DNA of 64,000 nucleotides from Misgurnus anguillicaudatus (GCF_027580225.2 NC_073352.2:33467501-33531500), one strand, 5' to 3'; counted from the first letter of the stretch, positions 10,340 through 22,799 are shown. A program made the numbers and translations. Notes: generated by a model from the sequence alone, not told the origin.

Positions 10340-10565
10340 CATGTTATTCTCATAGACTATAAAAAAGATGGATGACGTCCGTTTGCTCTCTTTCATTGGT
10401 GAAAAGTGAAGCCAGCAGTGATACGGCGCCGGCATCTTGGGTCTCGAGTCAGCGCAGTAGCGATTTCGGGACCAGTCATGCGCAGTAGTGAGCAGGAAGT
10501 AAAGCCACGAAATCAAGGCCCCGCCCTCGATATCGCAGAACGCACACAATCACAGCTGTCAATCA
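10340..10565. repeat. Dispersed repeat fragment related to 41870-42430
   Basis: 'agactataaaaaagatgg' followed by 'gacgtc' and 'gccggcatcttgg' parallels 'agactgtaaaaaagatggacg' and 'gtcgccatcttgg' near 41880-41975. The 92-codon minus frame across it is a shadow of the repeat. Confidence 0.45.
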
Positions 10566-11335
10566 TGATGTGACGCCACCGTTTTTATAGCATTAAATAA
10601 CTAAAAACAAACTAATTTTTAAAAACAAACACTTGTATTTACATAAGCGTGATAAAAAATACAGTAAATGACAGAAACCAGCTTCGGAAAAAAGATAATT
10701 GAAGTTGTTAATTAAATTGATAATTAAATTGTTTAGTTGCTCTCAAGTCACATTGAATTACATGGGGGTGGCGGGATATATGACCTATACTGGGACCAGC
10801 CACTGGGGGGCGATCGAGATGTTTTGGCTTCACTTTTCAGGGTTTTTGTGGCACGATATTTTACACAATGAGTTACGCTGGTGAACAAATAAGACTGCTT
10901 GGGGAAGGAAACTTACATTTTCAATGCTTGCAATCTTTAACTTCTTTGTTTTAGGGTTTGCAGGATTTTTACAGCATGGCACGTGATAGATCAGATGTGA
11001 TGGATGCAGTCTGATTAAATAACAGCTGATTCTCCAGACAAGTGCAGTACATTCTGTTATTTAGCTGAATGATCCATAATTACCGTAAATCAGACAAGAT
11101 AACACTCGCTCACTTCTTATAATCACAGGTCACAATCAGCTCAAGAGTCTGTCATTATAGCTCTCTGAGCATGCTCACATTCATCGTCCCCAAACATTTA
11201 CACACTGCCTCAAAGATATTCACAAGCAGATTTGTGTGTCTCTAATCTGTAAAGGGCAACACATTTGGCAACAAAAACCTGGAAATGAGCAGAAAATGCT
11301 GAATTTTTAAAATAAATAATAAAGAAAATTTACAG
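10566..11335. other. Unassigned AT-rich sequence
   Basis: I see no gene, RNA or recognisable transposon end. 10975-11230 reads like ordinary unique non-coding DNA. Confidence 0.45.
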
Positions 11336-11339
11336 TAAA

Positions 11340-11770
11340 AAATGCTGCCTTTTTTCAACCATGCAGCATTGGGTAAAAATGGGACAAGGCGTTGGGTTAA
11401 AAATATTTTATATTTAAATTTGTATTTCACCTAACAATGGGTTAAAACAACTCAGCATAGGTTAAAGGCGGGGTGAATGATCTCTGTAAGCCAATGTTGA
11501 CATTTGAAATCACCTAAACAAACATGCCCCTACTCCAACAGAATCTGGACCTTCTTTTGATTGACACACACATACGCAAGCTAGGCAATGATGTCAGTTA
11601 GTAGACACGCCCCTTACTGCTGATTGGCTACAAGTGTGTTTTGTTACTCTTTTCCAAAGTGTTTTAAAAAAATCATGCACCCTGCCTTTAATAACAACCC
11701 AGTTGGTTGGGTTCGCCCCTTTTTCACCCAATGTTGGGTTGAAAACAACCTAGCATTTTTTATTGTGTGA
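11340..11770. mobile_element. 'GGGTT' foldback element split by a TTAA MITE
   Basis: Left part 'catgcagcattgggtaaa', 'caatgggttaaaacaactc' and right part 'caacccagttggttggg', 'caatgttgggttgaaaacaa' form inverted halves. They resemble the copies at 51965-52200 and 55075-55262. The 222-bp MITE at 11466-11687 sits between them. Confidence 0.7.
11466..11687. mobile_element. TTAA-flanked MITE
   Basis: Ends 'aggcggggtg' and 'caccctgcct' lie between TTAA at 11462-11465 and 11688-11691. It is the same family as 9632-9842, in the opposite orientation. Confidence 0.85.
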
Positions 11771-11813
11771 TAAGTAGGCTACTTTTACATGTATACATTA
11801 AGCAGACACTTAA

Positions 11814-12182
11814 AGGTGCAGTGTGTAATTTTTAGAAGGATCTCTTAACAGAACTGCAAAATAATATACAAAACTATATTATCAGGGGTGTATAAAGACC
11901 TTTCATAATGAACCATTATGTGTTTATTACCTCAGAATGAGACGTTTTTATCTACATACAAAGAGGGTCTGCTTTCATGGAAGTCGCCATTTTGTGCCGC
12001 CATTTTCTACAGAAGCCCTTAATGGACAGTTTTTTTACTAAGTTGTCTCCGACGATGACATGATTGTCCACTGGCAGCTACCGTAGCTTCTCTATGTGTT
12101 TCAAAAGCAAGAGGTGAGCAGTTTACTGCACGTTGGTCGCAACCTCACCACTAGATGCCGCCAAAATTTACACACTGCACCT
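11814..12182. mobile_element. TTAA-flanked MITE ('aggtgcagtgtgtaa' ends)
   Basis: Perfect 15-base inverted ends 'aggtgcagtgtgtaa' lie between TTAA at 11810-11813 and 12183-12186. It is 369 bp and has no coding capacity. The inside carries 'gtcgccattttgtgccgcca'. It is the uninterrupted sister of the copy at 32162-34853 and supplies the empty site for the element nested there. Confidence 0.92.
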
Positions 12183-12186
12183 TTAA

Positions 12187-12984
12187 TCCAAAGCAATTTA
12201 CAGTACATTCAAGATATACAAAGGCCAAATAAACTGTTTAAAAGGTGATTTCCAATGTTTTAATTCAAATTAATTTCTCTCAGATTTAAATTAGCAGTAT
12301 AGCGTAACATTGACTTCCGTGTAAAAAATGATACACCACTAAGCTTTTCTGTCACATCAACGAGCCAGTGATTGATTAAAAATGGTTACACTTTGCATTT
12401 GCCACCAAATTTCCTATCCAGGATGCCTGAGGGACGGTTTCCATCAAGTTGCAGATCTGAATGAAAAACACCGGGCTGGGCGGCCCATGCATCCTGCTGT
12501 AGACTGCAAATGCCAGCTTCATTAGGAAGGGTTTTCAGGCGTCCTGCTCTGCCAGATGCCGGGCCCTTTGTAGTCCCCACCAATGGATATTTAACATTTT
12601 CACGCTCTGTGTGTGGCCCCCCTTAGGACTGTACAAATGTTTAAAAGGGCAAAGAGTTTAGGGCTCGCAGACTCTTCGCTGTGTGACATCTGCATGTATG
12701 CTTATTTACTGTACTCTTTTGGAAATCTGTAATGAATGGAAATCTTTGTGCTGGCATGTTCCTTCAAGACCTCAAAAGAAGGTATGAGGAAAACGGCACA
12801 CTTAACTGAATCCTCTGAAATACAGTGTGTGCATCCTGTGTAAGATTTTATTTTCAATATTGGAAGTCAAATTTAAGTTTTAAAAATGATATTTGTACAG
12901 TATTATATTATTATTTCAAGGTTATGTTTATTTAAATAAATGGTAGAGCAATGCACTACATGAGGGAACATGCATACTAATAAA
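12187..12984. other. Unassigned sequence
   Basis: The first 45 bases ('ccaaagcaatttacagtaca') look like the tail of the SINE-like family at 23135. The rest, including a GC-richer part at 12400-12600 with a 65-codon minus frame, shows no recognisable feature. Confidence 0.4.
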
Positions 12985-12989
12985 AAAAT

Positions 12990-13042
12990 GTATATCTCGA
13001 GTGCACCGTAAGTCACTTTGAATAAAGGAATTTGCCAAATGC
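12990..13042 (+). repeat. SINE-like 3' fragment
   Basis: 'gtaagtcactttgaataaag' and 'tttgccaaatgc' match the complement of 'gcatttggcatatgc...ttatccaaagcgacttgca' at 23135-23180. It is cut at the TTAA where the next element is inserted. Confidence 0.6.
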
Positions 13043-13046
13043 TTAA

Positions 13047-15336
13047 AGGATTAGTCCATTTTCTTGAAAAAAAATCCAGATAATTTACTCACCACCATGA
13101 CATCCAAAATGTTGATGTCTTTCTTTGTTCAGTGGAAAAGAAATTATGTTTTTTGAGGAAACATTCCAGGATTTTTCTCATTTTAATAAGCTTTAATGGA
13201 TCCCAACACTTAACACTCAACACTTAACAGAGTTTTGAAAGACTCTAAACGATCCCAAACGAGGCATATGGGTCTTATCTAGCGAAACTTTGACAAGAAA
13301 AATAAAAATATGCACTTTTAAACCACAACTTCTCGTCTTCTGTCTATTGTCATCACGTCAAGAGGTCAAGAATGACGAATGCGAAACTCCGCCCCAGTGT
13401 TTACAAGTGTGGAGAAAGAGGACCGTTCCGACATTGTTGTATGTTGAATGATAATAATTAATGTCTTTTTGTCAGTTTATTGTTTAAAATGGTCCGCAAA
13501 TGTGCGTTTCATATATGTAACACGTGACCTTTCTTTGTCACTACGCAATTACGTGAGGTCGCGCTGGCTGGTCACATGACCGGAGGAAGACAAGAAGTTG
13601 TGGTTTAAAAGTGCATATATTTATTTTTCTGGTCAAAAATGACAATCGTTTCACTAGATAAGACCCTTATGCCTCGTTTGAGATCGTTTAGAGTCCTTTG
13701 AAACTCCGTTAAAAAACTGTTAAAGCTCCACTGTGTACTTCTTTTAGTTAATTCTTAGCAAAAACCCATGTTTTCTTTCAAAAGTAATTACTTCCACCCC
13801 ACTAATCAAAGTATTCTCGTAAGTGTAGAATCTGCTATTTAAAATACATACCGCCGTAGCGCTCTCTGGCTGAATCCATGTTGTGCCTCCATCTTTGAAA
13901 TACATTCGCCGACGAGGGACATTCCTGAAATTCAAGCTCCGCCTTTCGCGCTTTCAGACAACACTCACGCTAGTTGCACGGAGGTTGCATGTGTAGGCGG
14001 TATACGTCATCAAGACAGACTTATTTCAGAATATTAACAATTATAAAGCTGACAATTATTCTTAGTTAATTGTAAATTGATGTAATATGCTTATGACTTG
14101 CGAATGTAATGCTCAGTTAATTTAAATAAACCAGGCTTGATGACGTATGCAGCCTGCGACCTGCGTAGACTGAATCCTTCGGCCGCACGCCGTGATAAAC
14201 CTGCGATTTAATGCTTTGATTTTGAAAGCCTGTTGAAGACATATTCTCGAGGACATTAAAACAAGTCGCCAAGGAAGCGAAACGGGGATTTTAAACGACA
14301 ATGGGACAGGAAAAACATCAAGACCAAAGTCATATTGGAGTTAGTTTTCCAAGATGAGCCTCAATGGACAATGAAGTTGCTACTTTATATTTTCACCACA
14401 GGTAATTCAGCATATTCGTTTACATCTATGCAGTCTATGTTGTAAACTTGAAGTTTTATAGTTCTTTGGCTAACTATAGCATGGTTATGCAGTTAGTGTA
14501 AACACGCATGTGCTTTTGTGTGCTCGAACCGCCACACGCCGTCTCTCCGCCCATTTATGTAATCTGAGGTACTGAGATAAATGTTTTTCATCTTTTCTGA
14601 CCTCTAGCACAAACACACGGTGACAGCGCTATTTTTAGCCTTTCATTGATAAAACGCCGCTGATCTGCGCGCCGTTCGTTTCATTTTACAAGCGTCCTCA
14701 GTAATCTGGAAAGAAGCGGTCGAAAATGGACAAAAAGAGACAGATTTAAATGTAATGTGTCTCTCTCGTCCACTTGTGATCTGATCGACAAAACACATCT
14801 AAATACCAAGTGTAACAGCCCCTGTGATATTTTTCCTCGCGTGGATGAAAAAGGAGTGTCTAAGCTACGTTTATGGTTGTTTTTTGTATGTGATTTTAAG
14901 CGGACATATCATGACCATCAGACTTTTTACATGTTTAACATAAATCTGTGTGCTTTGACGGATCACACGATTGCAAATTGTTCATTTTTTCATTGCTTTA
15001 GCTTTAGCTACTGGAAGCCATGTTAACCTTGACATGACAGGGCCACCGTACTAGTTAAAACGCGTTCCGAATGGTGGGGGCTAGAGCGTAATTATCAGTT
15101 GGTTGTCATATAGATTTTTACCGCTAGATGGGAGTAGATCCTACACAGTGGGGCTTTAAGTGTTAAGTGTTAAGTGTTGGTGTCTATTAAAGTCCATTAC
15201 AATGAGAAAAATCCTGGAATGTTTTCCTCAAAAAACATAATTTCTCCTCGACTGAACAAAGAAAGACATCAACATTTTGAATGACATGGTGGTGAGTAAA
15301 TTATCTGGATTTTTTTAAAGAAAATGGACTAATCCT
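13047..15336. mobile_element. TTAA-flanked palindromic element, carrying a nested insertion
   Basis: Ends 'aggattagtccattttctt' and the matching complement lie between TTAA at 13043-13046 and 15337-15340. The inverted arms extend at least 90 bases ('tttactcaccaccatgacat' against 'catggtggtgagtaaa'). Internal pairs such as 'atgggtcttatctagcgaaa' and 'cgtttcactagataagaccc' fold back within it. An inner element occupies 13724-15155. A sister copy lies at 52437-53640. Confidence 0.88.
13724..15155. mobile_element. Nested TTAA-flanked element, 1.43 kb
   Basis: Ends 'agctccactgtgta' and 'tacacagtggggct' (13 of 14 complementary) lie between TTAA at 13720-13723 and 15156-15159. It is GC-richer than the host element, with CpGs around 13850-14200 and 14500-14700, and contains a 'cacag/gtaatt' step near 14400. 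No transposase can be read; small frames at 13744-13935 and 14757-15026 have no recognisable domain. Ends and duplication suggest a piggyBac-type non-autonomous element. Confidence 0.82.
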
Positions 15337-15340
15337 TTAA

Positions 15341-15783
15341 ATGTACAGTAAATGTAAACAATATCAGACACTCACCTGAATCTTTGCAGATTGCGCCTTT
15401 GGGCACAGACAATATTGCAAAGAGTGGAAGCCAACACAAATCCACATCCAAACCAAAGTGCCTGCCTGAGTCTCAGTCAGCTGAAAGCTGTATTACAAAA
15501 ATATCTTCACTTTCAATAAAAATGCGATAAAGTAATGTGAAAAGGCACTGTGCACTTTATGAGCAATGCAATGTTGTACTGAGTTACTTTTACATGAACT
15601 TTACCTTTACTGATGATTCAACTTCAAGGTTTGGAAACAACAAAGTTTTTTTAGCTGAGCTGAGATATTTATATATACGGTATAAGGTGAAAGAATTGCT
15701 TTGCTTGTGGCCTTGAACAGTAAGCAGTGACACCTCACCAAAACACAGACCGCATTACTGATAGGACTGTGCATGCCAGTTTG

Positions 15784-15784
<1 letters not shown>
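15341..15784. other. Unassigned sequence
   Basis: No gene or transposon end is recognised before the CT run at 15785. Confidence 0.4.

Positions 15785-15842
<58 letters not shown>
15785..15842. repeat. (CT)n microsatellite
   Basis: About 29 uninterrupted CT dinucleotides. The Arg-Glu-rich minus-strand frame over it is an artefact of the repeat. Confidence 0.97.
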
Positions 15843-15844
<2 letters not shown>

Positions 15845-16172
15845 GGAGTACAGCCAGAGCAGGAATGGCAGAATGCCCGTGTATAAAATGAAGTTGTATC
15901 TGTACCTCTCTGCTCTCAAGATGAAAGACTAAAAAACAAAAACTTTAACCCTGACTGAAGGGTTTCACAATGGATGGAGATTAGGAACGTTCCTGTTTTC
16001 GAATAGACATCTGACCTTTGTGAAGTGTGGCTGTCACGGTATAACCACACACCGTATCACTTTTTTAAATATAATAATCACACATGAACACAGGAATCTA
16101 GAGTGGAATATAGTGGCAAACATGTAATATTAAACAATGACTTACAATGAGTGAAGACAATAGTGAGAATAT
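15843..16172. other. Unassigned sequence
   Basis: No gene is visible. It leads into the family A copy that begins at 'gagtttggttccaaaa'. Confidence 0.4.
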
Positions 16173-16430
16173 ATAAAGAGTTTGGTTCCAAAACACGATA
16201 AACGCCATTTTTTTAAATAATTAGTAACCGCCAAAATCAGTATTGTATCAGGTCAGTATTAAAAAAATCCAATATCCACTGTGTTATTCTGTCATCTTTT
16301 TTTCTTTTTTTCACAAAACGCGATAAACGCCAGTCCTCCTTCTCTGCAGAATGCAATAAATCCACTTAACAAACCACAGCGCACCATTCCAAACATTGTA
16401 AACAATAATGGCGGCGCGTTGAATACACAG

Positions 16431-16765
16431 CCCAGTCTCACGAAATTTCGTAATATAGTCACGTTTTTTTTTTATTCTTTTTTCGTGATATCACGAATTT
16501 CCGCATTTTTCGTGTATATTCGTGACATATGGAAAATAAATCAGAAAAAATAGTATAAACCAATACATAAAGTGACATTCTAATGCAAGCACCAAATCTA
16601 ACCCTAAACCTAAGGGACAATGGGTTAAAAATTGGAAAAAGCAGTAGAGTAACCAATACGTGCTAGTCACACAAAACAGGAATTCGTTATACGATCACGA
16701 AAAAACACGGAAATTCGTGATAATATCACGAAAAAAGAATCACGAAGCCTGGTGAGACTGGTTAG
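16431..16765. mobile_element. Palindromic insertion with a 10-bp direct duplication
   Basis: 'ccagtctcac' at the left and 'gtgagactgg' at the right are complementary. The inside repeats 'cacgaa/ttcgtg' motifs in both orientations. The direct repeat GAATACACAG lies at 16421-16430 and 16766-16775. Copy B has the uninterrupted site near 37215-37235. Confidence 0.82.
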
Positions 16766-16895
16766 GAATACACAGAATCTTAGTTTTCCTCATCTACTTT
16801 GTACTTTGTGATCAACAAACAAACAAAAACAAAATAATACTTTTGATGGCATTGATAAACCTGTAATGGTTTTCTGTGGTGGGGAAGAAACTTAA

Positions 16896-17391
16896 CAGTC
16901 CTTCCAGAAAAACGCTGAGTTTTTTTGTGATTGTTGCGGGCAAAAAGCCTCAATTTTGCGGCACGTTTTCATAAAAAATGCGATGAAATATGCGAGATAT
17001 TTAAGCAATTTATGCGATGGAATTGCGGGATTTGCGAAAATTGCGGAACTTGCAAAAACTGCGGAAACTTGCAAAAGCTGCAATGATCTTCACGTCACAT
17101 AATCACGTCACTTCATAACGTTCCCATGGCAATAGAGGACACGGCTGCGCTTTTGGGAAGTAAATGCAACATTTTTCAACTTTCTGCTAATATATATGTG
17201 ACTTTTGCTACGACAATGCGGGGATTATGAAATCATGCAAGCCCCGCATATTTTGTGCGTGGAAATATGTAATTAATGCGGCGAAAGTGCGTCGTATTTG
17301 GAAAAAATGCAGCCCCGCATAAATATGCGGACTTTGGCTGATTGTGCAATATATCGCGCGATCGCACAATCGCGTTTTTCTGGAGGGACTG
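16896..17391. mobile_element. Foldback insertion with a 6-bp ACTTAA duplication
   Basis: Ends 'cagtccttccagaaaaacgc' and 'gcgtttttctggagggactg' are complementary. ACTTAA is at 16890-16895 and 17392-17397. Copy B reads across the site as 'gtaagccatc' (minus strand) without the insertion. The inside is rich in 'tgcggg' and 'gcgcgatcg' steps. The superfamily is not clear from a 6-bp duplication. Confidence 0.82.
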
Positions 17392-18054
17392 ACTTAAGCC
17401 ATCAAAAATAAATAATTTAAGCGAGAGGCACTCGGGAGACGGAAAAATGCCGGCTGTTGCTTGTTCTCCCGACAACATCAAGCTTCTGTCATGCTAACAC
17501 ATTGACCCCAGGGGATCTTATGAAAAAAAGTCAACGAAAATCAAGCAGGACCAAAACATTTCACAGCTGATCGCTGTCAAAAAGTTCAGCGACAACGTTC
17601 CAAGGATGACAGCAGCAATGACAGTGTTCTTAATATGACAAAGTGTTTTGATTAATGTCATTAATGTGTATTTTTAAATCAGTGTATACCACTAGTCAAC
17701 TAAATGAATATAACATGGCAAAGATGAATGCACATTTATATCTTGAGTCAATAGATTTATAACATAAAAAACACGGATTTATTGCATTTCCGGAAAAAAA
17801 TAATCAGTTTTTATAACAAATCTTTGAAAATCAAATAATTGATTTGAATTTTTTATGTTATTATAACCTAAAGATGCTATGTGAAAGTTTGTAACAGAAA
17901 ATAGTGGGTTTCTTGGTATAGAAAACACATTTTTAACATTAGAATTAGATGCTGGATGACGAGATGCAAAGGCTCGTGGCTGATGTAGTCCGGTGAGTGA
18001 CGGAGGATATGTTACAGTGTTACAATAGCTTACAACTGTTGCAAAAAGTTCCTT

Positions 18055-18150
18055 GTTGGGTTTACTCCGGGTACTTCGGTTTCGTCCCACAGTCCTAAAA
18101 CATGCAGTTTAGGTGAGCTGGAAATGCCAAATTGTCATTTCCCAACTTTC
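18055..18150 (+). repeat. tRNA-derived SINE fragment (HAmo/DANA-like body)
   Basis: 'ctccgggtacttcggtttcg', 'cccacagtcctaaaacatgc' and 'aggtgagctgg' match the body of the common carp-type SINE, as I know it. The tRNA head is missing. Confidence 0.6.
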
Positions 18151-18185
18151 CGAACTGTATTATGCATTTTTTTTACCATGAATAT

Positions 18186-18470
18186 GTGACCCTGGACCAC
18201 AAAACCATAATAAGTCACACGGGTATATTTGTAGCAATAGCCAACAATACATTTTATGTCAAAAATCATTTGGAAGTAAAGATCCATGAAGATATATTTT
18301 GTAAATTTCCTACCATAAATATATCAAAAATGTATTTAGCATTAATAATGTATGTTGCTAAAGACTTCATTTTTGCACCCTTGGATTCCAGATTTTCAAA
18401 TAGTTATCTTGGCCAAATATTGTCATATTCTAACAAACCATGCATCAATGGAAAATGTGTTTATTCAGCT
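18186..18470. repeat. 'gtgaccctggaccacaaaac' MITE
   Basis: It starts 'tgtgaccctggaccacaaaa' and ends near 'ggccaaatattgtcatattc'. A diverged, split copy lies at 55626-56760. The 167-codon frame 18132-18635 only reads through this repeat. Confidence 0.75.
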
Positions 18471-19120
18471 TATACTGCTCGCCAGACAAAAGAGCTGCAC
18501 ATCTTGGTGTTACTCTACCCTATAGTTTGTATTCCTTCAGTGTTAGTATATGGATTTACATTTTTCACCATAGGGAAGTGCAACAGACAGAACAACAACA
18601 ACACACACCCGCACACACGCACATACACGATTTAAGCATTACCAGAGGCTATAACATTGAACATCATAATACAATGCAGAAGAAAAGCACAAGACTGACA
18701 GGACATCATTGTGGTACACTTCAGAAGAAACCATGTGTAGAGGACACGGACATCTCAGATGATTTACAAAAGCTTGTAGACGAGTACTGCTATAGGGCCG
18801 AACCGTTGCATGCGTATATGAATGTTAGTGAGTTAATGATTGAATAAGTTATTATAGTACGCACCGGGCCATGCAGTGGGTTGGATTGTCAGACACCATT
18901 TTCCATCTCGCTGCCTGGTGTTCTGCTGTTATTGACCATAAAATGATGGATGGTAGAAATTGCCCTGTTTTTGCATAGATCAATGAAATAAAATAGCATA
19001 AAAAGAGGGGAAAAGAAACGAAGGAAAAGTTATTTTTGCAAAACAAGATTAGTCACACTGCTGAATGCAAAGTATGTATTTTTTACGCTTGTCAAAAGTC
19101 TTTTCTTACCTTCCCAACAT
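18471..19120. other. Unassigned sequence
   Basis: There is a short CA-type run near 18600-18625. The 135-codon frame 18440-18847 has low-complexity His/Thr content and no recognisable domain, so I do not call it a gene. Confidence 0.4.
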
Positions 19121-19686
19121 GATCTCACGGCAAGTCGTGTTATAGTCATGATAAATGTGATTAATTTATTTGTGTCCATGGCACGAAATTCAGCTTTTTT
19201 CGTGCATTGAGCACTGACGTTTTTGTTGTGTCACTTTAGATTTATAGAATTTCTATAAATAGTTTTTTGTGTCTGTGGTACAACTTTCTTTTTCATGTCA
19301 TTTTATGTATTGTTTTCTCATTTTTTATTTCTATTTTTAAATCATTATTGCTTGGGGTTTGGGTTAGATTTGGGGTTTTGGTTAGGATGTACTTTTATGT
19401 ATTTTATGTACATGTTTTTCTTCCGCTTTTAAAACTATTCTCACCTGGAATTGGAGTTAGAGTTGGGGTTTGGGTTAGGTTGTCTAAAAATGTAAAACAA
19501 GTGATTCTAACCCCAACCCCAAGTGACAATGATAAATAAATAGGAAAAACAATGAGAAAACAATAGATAAAATGACACGAAAAAGACATTTGTGCTCAAG
19601 GCACAAAAAAAGGCTGAATTTTGTGCAATGGACACAAATAAATTAATCAAATTTTTCGTGACTATAACACGACTTTCTGTGAGATC
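19121..19686. mobile_element. Large foldback element ('gatctcacgg' ends)
   Basis: Ends 'gatctcacggcaagtcgtgt' and 'acacgactttctgtgagatc' are inverted. The arms extend inward through 'tttatttgtgtccatggcac' and its complement, meeting at 'gttggggtttgggttagg' against 'ctaaccccaacccc' near 19460-19520. Related arms lie at 50986-51471 and 51585-51736. Small frames here (19267-19539, 19507-19815) are shadows of the palindrome. Confidence 0.82.
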
Positions 19687-19975
19687 AGCCTGATTTTTAC
19701 TGGGAACATTAACAACTACAGACAAAAAAAAACCAAGGATTTTGAATCCAGTGAAAATGATTATGGATGTGACATTTGCAGTCAAAACATGAAATATAAA
19801 TCTCTGAGAACACATTTATATATTGAACCACTTGTTTATATTTTCCTAAATCCCGGATGATAAATTCCAAACATTAGAAAAATATCTGTCTATTTACAAG
19901 TTTTTACTTTAGATGAGGGAAACATGCATGCATTATTGATGTTAAAAAAAGACACAAGTTTTTGGGAGACAACTA

Positions 19976-20090
19976 CGGAGCCCCTAAGGGGACATGGAGC
20001 AAAATTTAAAAAAAAGTTTAGTTTCGCATGCGCACCTGAAACTATCGCATGGTCATGTGAAACTACCACATTTAGTTTTATATTATTATT
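19976..20090 (+). repeat. Family X left end
   Basis: 'acggagcccctaaggggaca' followed by 'tggagcaaaa', 'aagtttagtttcgcatgcgc' and 'tgaaactatcgcatgg'. It gives the uninterrupted form of the site where a hAT element is inserted at 39196. Confidence 0.75.
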
Positions 20091-20159
20091 TATGAGAACC
20101 TTTTTATCATTTCAATACTTTACTTCAGTATTTTGCATGTAAAGTTTTATCTAGCATGA

Positions 20160-20740
20160 CAAACTATGTATTTTTGAAAAGGTCTAAGCCTCTAGAATAC
20201 ATATTTCAACAGTGTTTTATAAAATAAATTATGTAGGGAGAGTAATTGATTAATTTATGAAAAGAGTGTGCCTCAAAACATTTGTCCTGCAAAATGTCAC
20301 TGTCCCGCCAGTGGGACACCTACGTTTACTTCAGTGTTTTGCATATGAATTCTTATCCAATCATGACAAACTATATATCGTTTGAAAGCTCTAAAAATGT
20401 AGAATTCATCGGGCCAACTTTGTTATTATATATATTTGTAACACTAAAACCCTATATTCTAAACCTAAAAAAATCAAACTATATATCACTGGAAAGGTCT
20501 CGGAATGTAGTCTTCATAATTTAAGGTCATCTGATGATAAAAATAATGTAGTGACAGTTTTTTTGTTACATGACCTCCCCCCAGAAATGCATATTGATTA
20601 TTATTATTATTTATTCATAACACTATATCATATTATAAATCTTTAAAAATGTTGACAAACTATGTATCATTGGAAAGCTCAAAGAATTTAGTTTTCATAT
20701 TTTAAAACCTATTTGCATTAATAATAATGCAGTGACAGTA
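20160..20740 (+). repeat. Degenerate internal repeats around 'aaactat(at/gt)atc'
   Basis: The phrase 'acaaactatgtatcattgga' or close variants recur near 20160, 20368, 20473 and 20652. Each is followed by 'aaagctc/ggtct' and 'aatgtag'. An 'aataatgtagtgacagt' phrase recurs near 20543 and 20727. A 20-base palindromic 'cccgccagtggga' segment lies at about 20299. It is a diverged repeat of unknown class. Confidence 0.55.
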
Positions 20741-22200
20741 ATTTATTAATTTGTGACAAGAGTATGCAGAAAACCGTTGACACCTAGTGGCCGTTGTTGG
20801 TAAAACCACTAAAAGTGTGGCACAAACCTCATTTTTTTGTGATTTTAACTTGATATTTGGATGACAACTACTCCAGACTTGTGGCTTCATGTTAAGATTA
20901 TTACTTTTGTAAAACATTTACATTTTTATAATTTTATTTTTAAAATCAATGTGTTGTTGCATTATTATTTTTTTTAAATAAATTTAACCTGCTATAAATT
21001 TTTTTTTCATATTTTCACATACAGACACTTCTGTGAAAAATCTTAAATTGCCTTCTTTAAAACAAGACCAAGAGTTATATTAATTTGAAGGTGTACATCA
21101 CAGTTTCACCCCCCCACTCAAAAGGCATTGTAAGGGGCTAAAGAATTTTGTTTGATGCCTAATTTAATTTTTCCCCCAATTTTTTTTTAAAATTCAAACA
21201 ATATTTTGAGGATCTCCGCTAATACAACCACGGACCCCCAAGGGGCCCAAGACTCCCTCTTGAGGACCCATGCTGTATAAGTATTGTTTATTGTTACTGT
21301 AATGTCAGTTAATGCATTTACTAATGTTAACAAATACAGCTTTATTGGGAAGTGTTACCAACAGATAACATTTTTGTATGCCGATCTACTCAAACACTAA
21401 AATGTGATTTGCACTTTTAGGGATTAAAAGTCAATCTGTGAAAAAAGGATGAAAGAAAGAACCCTTGAGAGAAAATCTTGGCACGTTTTAAGATCTTTTC
21501 ACTTTCCTGCCAGACTTGTTGTCCACCTCTCCAGCTCCTGTCAATCACGATGCCCTAATCCCAAACCCATACTAAACATTCTCTGGGCCACAGGTCTGTG
21601 AAATCACTTTAGAGGGATACGTGTATTTACTAACTCTCTGCTGGGTGAAAACTTTCAGACTAACAGAGTAAAATCCAAGGAGTTTTCAGATGACAACTTT
21701 TGCATGTTAAAAGTTAGAAGGTTCAAATCAGAGGCCAAACAAAACATTACAAGAGAAATTGCACATTTTTCCTTTTATAATGAAAACCCTATTTTATTCT
21801 CTAAGGAGAATTATCCAAAACCATAAATTATCCCAGTTGTGGAGGAAGATATATTTTTAATACAAAAAGAAGAAGCTTGGTCCTATTAAAATCACCAGCG
21901 TGATGCTAGGGTTGTTTGCCAATGTGGATAACTATTTTTGAACATGATGCTTTGTGGCCCTTAAGAAGCTCTGGGTGCCTCATTAAAGGATTCATCCTTA
22001 TTGTCTACTTTATAGGATTTTATTGGCCATCCGCCAGGTAAACATACAATCAATAGAAAGAAAACAGCACACCTCTCCCCAAACAAACTGCATGATTTGA
22101 GACATTAATCATGTCTGTGGCACAAGAGGTGTGGGTGACTAAAACGGTGATAGTAAATCATAAGCAACAGTGAAAGTGACCACTATTATAAAGATGAGAG
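20741..22200. other. Unassigned AT-rich sequence
   Basis: No gene is supported. 21195-21310 contains 'aggggcccaagactccctc' without known structure. Polypurine and poly-T runs are common. Confidence 0.4.
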
Positions 22201-22799
22201 AGTAAGGTGGCCATTCGTGCCAGTTCCGCCGGACACGTCCCGAACATGTTTTTGAAATTTAAAAGATTATTATTGAGTCTCTTGGACATAAATGAGGACC
22301 GTTTATGAGACGTTAGAAGGCGTAAAGAGCTGCTTCACTTGTAGCCTCGTAAGTAAATAAATTATTTGCTTTAAACAAATGCATCTGTTTTTAAATGTTT
22401 TTTTTTTTAAATGCTACCTCACGGATTTATTGTATATGATGACTCTGTACCTGTGGATATGGTGAGATGAGAAACATGTTTAAGTAATGCTTAAAAAAAA
22501 CTTGTGACGCTGTCCAAGTGCTGAAACGTTCGGAGAGCTGTTTGTAAATTCTCCTGTTTGTTACAAATAAAGTATTTTTAGAGTACAAACCCTTTCTTAC
22601 ATACTTGTAAATTATTTTTTGATGATATTGGATAGCCATACATTTAAAGCAATTAAAAGCCTACTTTTTTACTTCCATGACTAAAAGAAAACAGGGTTTA
22701 AAGGTTTTAATAAAAAATTACATTTCAATACAAGTGAAAAACAACACAATTATTTAACATTAATCTTAAACTGAGGGTCTTCTTCCTCCGCTTAGTTTT
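22201..22799. repeat. Possible hAT-type left end, right end not found
   Basis: 'agtaaggtggccattcgtgc' at about 22202 is similar in layout to the 'taaggtgaccaga' and 'taggatgacgatacg' termini elsewhere in the window. No matching right end or duplication was located, so this is a tentative fragment. Confidence 0.3.

Larger units (their letters stand above)
16173..17950 (-). mobile_element. Family A/B element, copy A, with two nested insertions
   Basis: It begins 'gagtttggttccaaaacacg'. In inverted order it matches copy B at 36774-37463: 'atcagtattgtatcaggtca', 'gataaacgccagtcctcctt', 'gttttcctcatctactttg', 'aaaatgccggctgttgcttg' and 'gtttgtaacagaaaata' all have complements there. Two insertions (16431-16765, 16896-17391) interrupt it at sites that copy B shows intact. 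The far end is degraded near 17950. Confidence 0.85.

Noticed and set aside
15607..15843. Minus-strand frame with an Arg-Glu repeat start
   Set aside because: It is the translation of the (CT)n microsatellite and nothing else.
18132..18847. Two overlapping plus-strand frames of 167 and 135 codons
   Set aside because: The first reads through a known-looking MITE (18186-18470) and the second is low-complexity; neither shows a domain.
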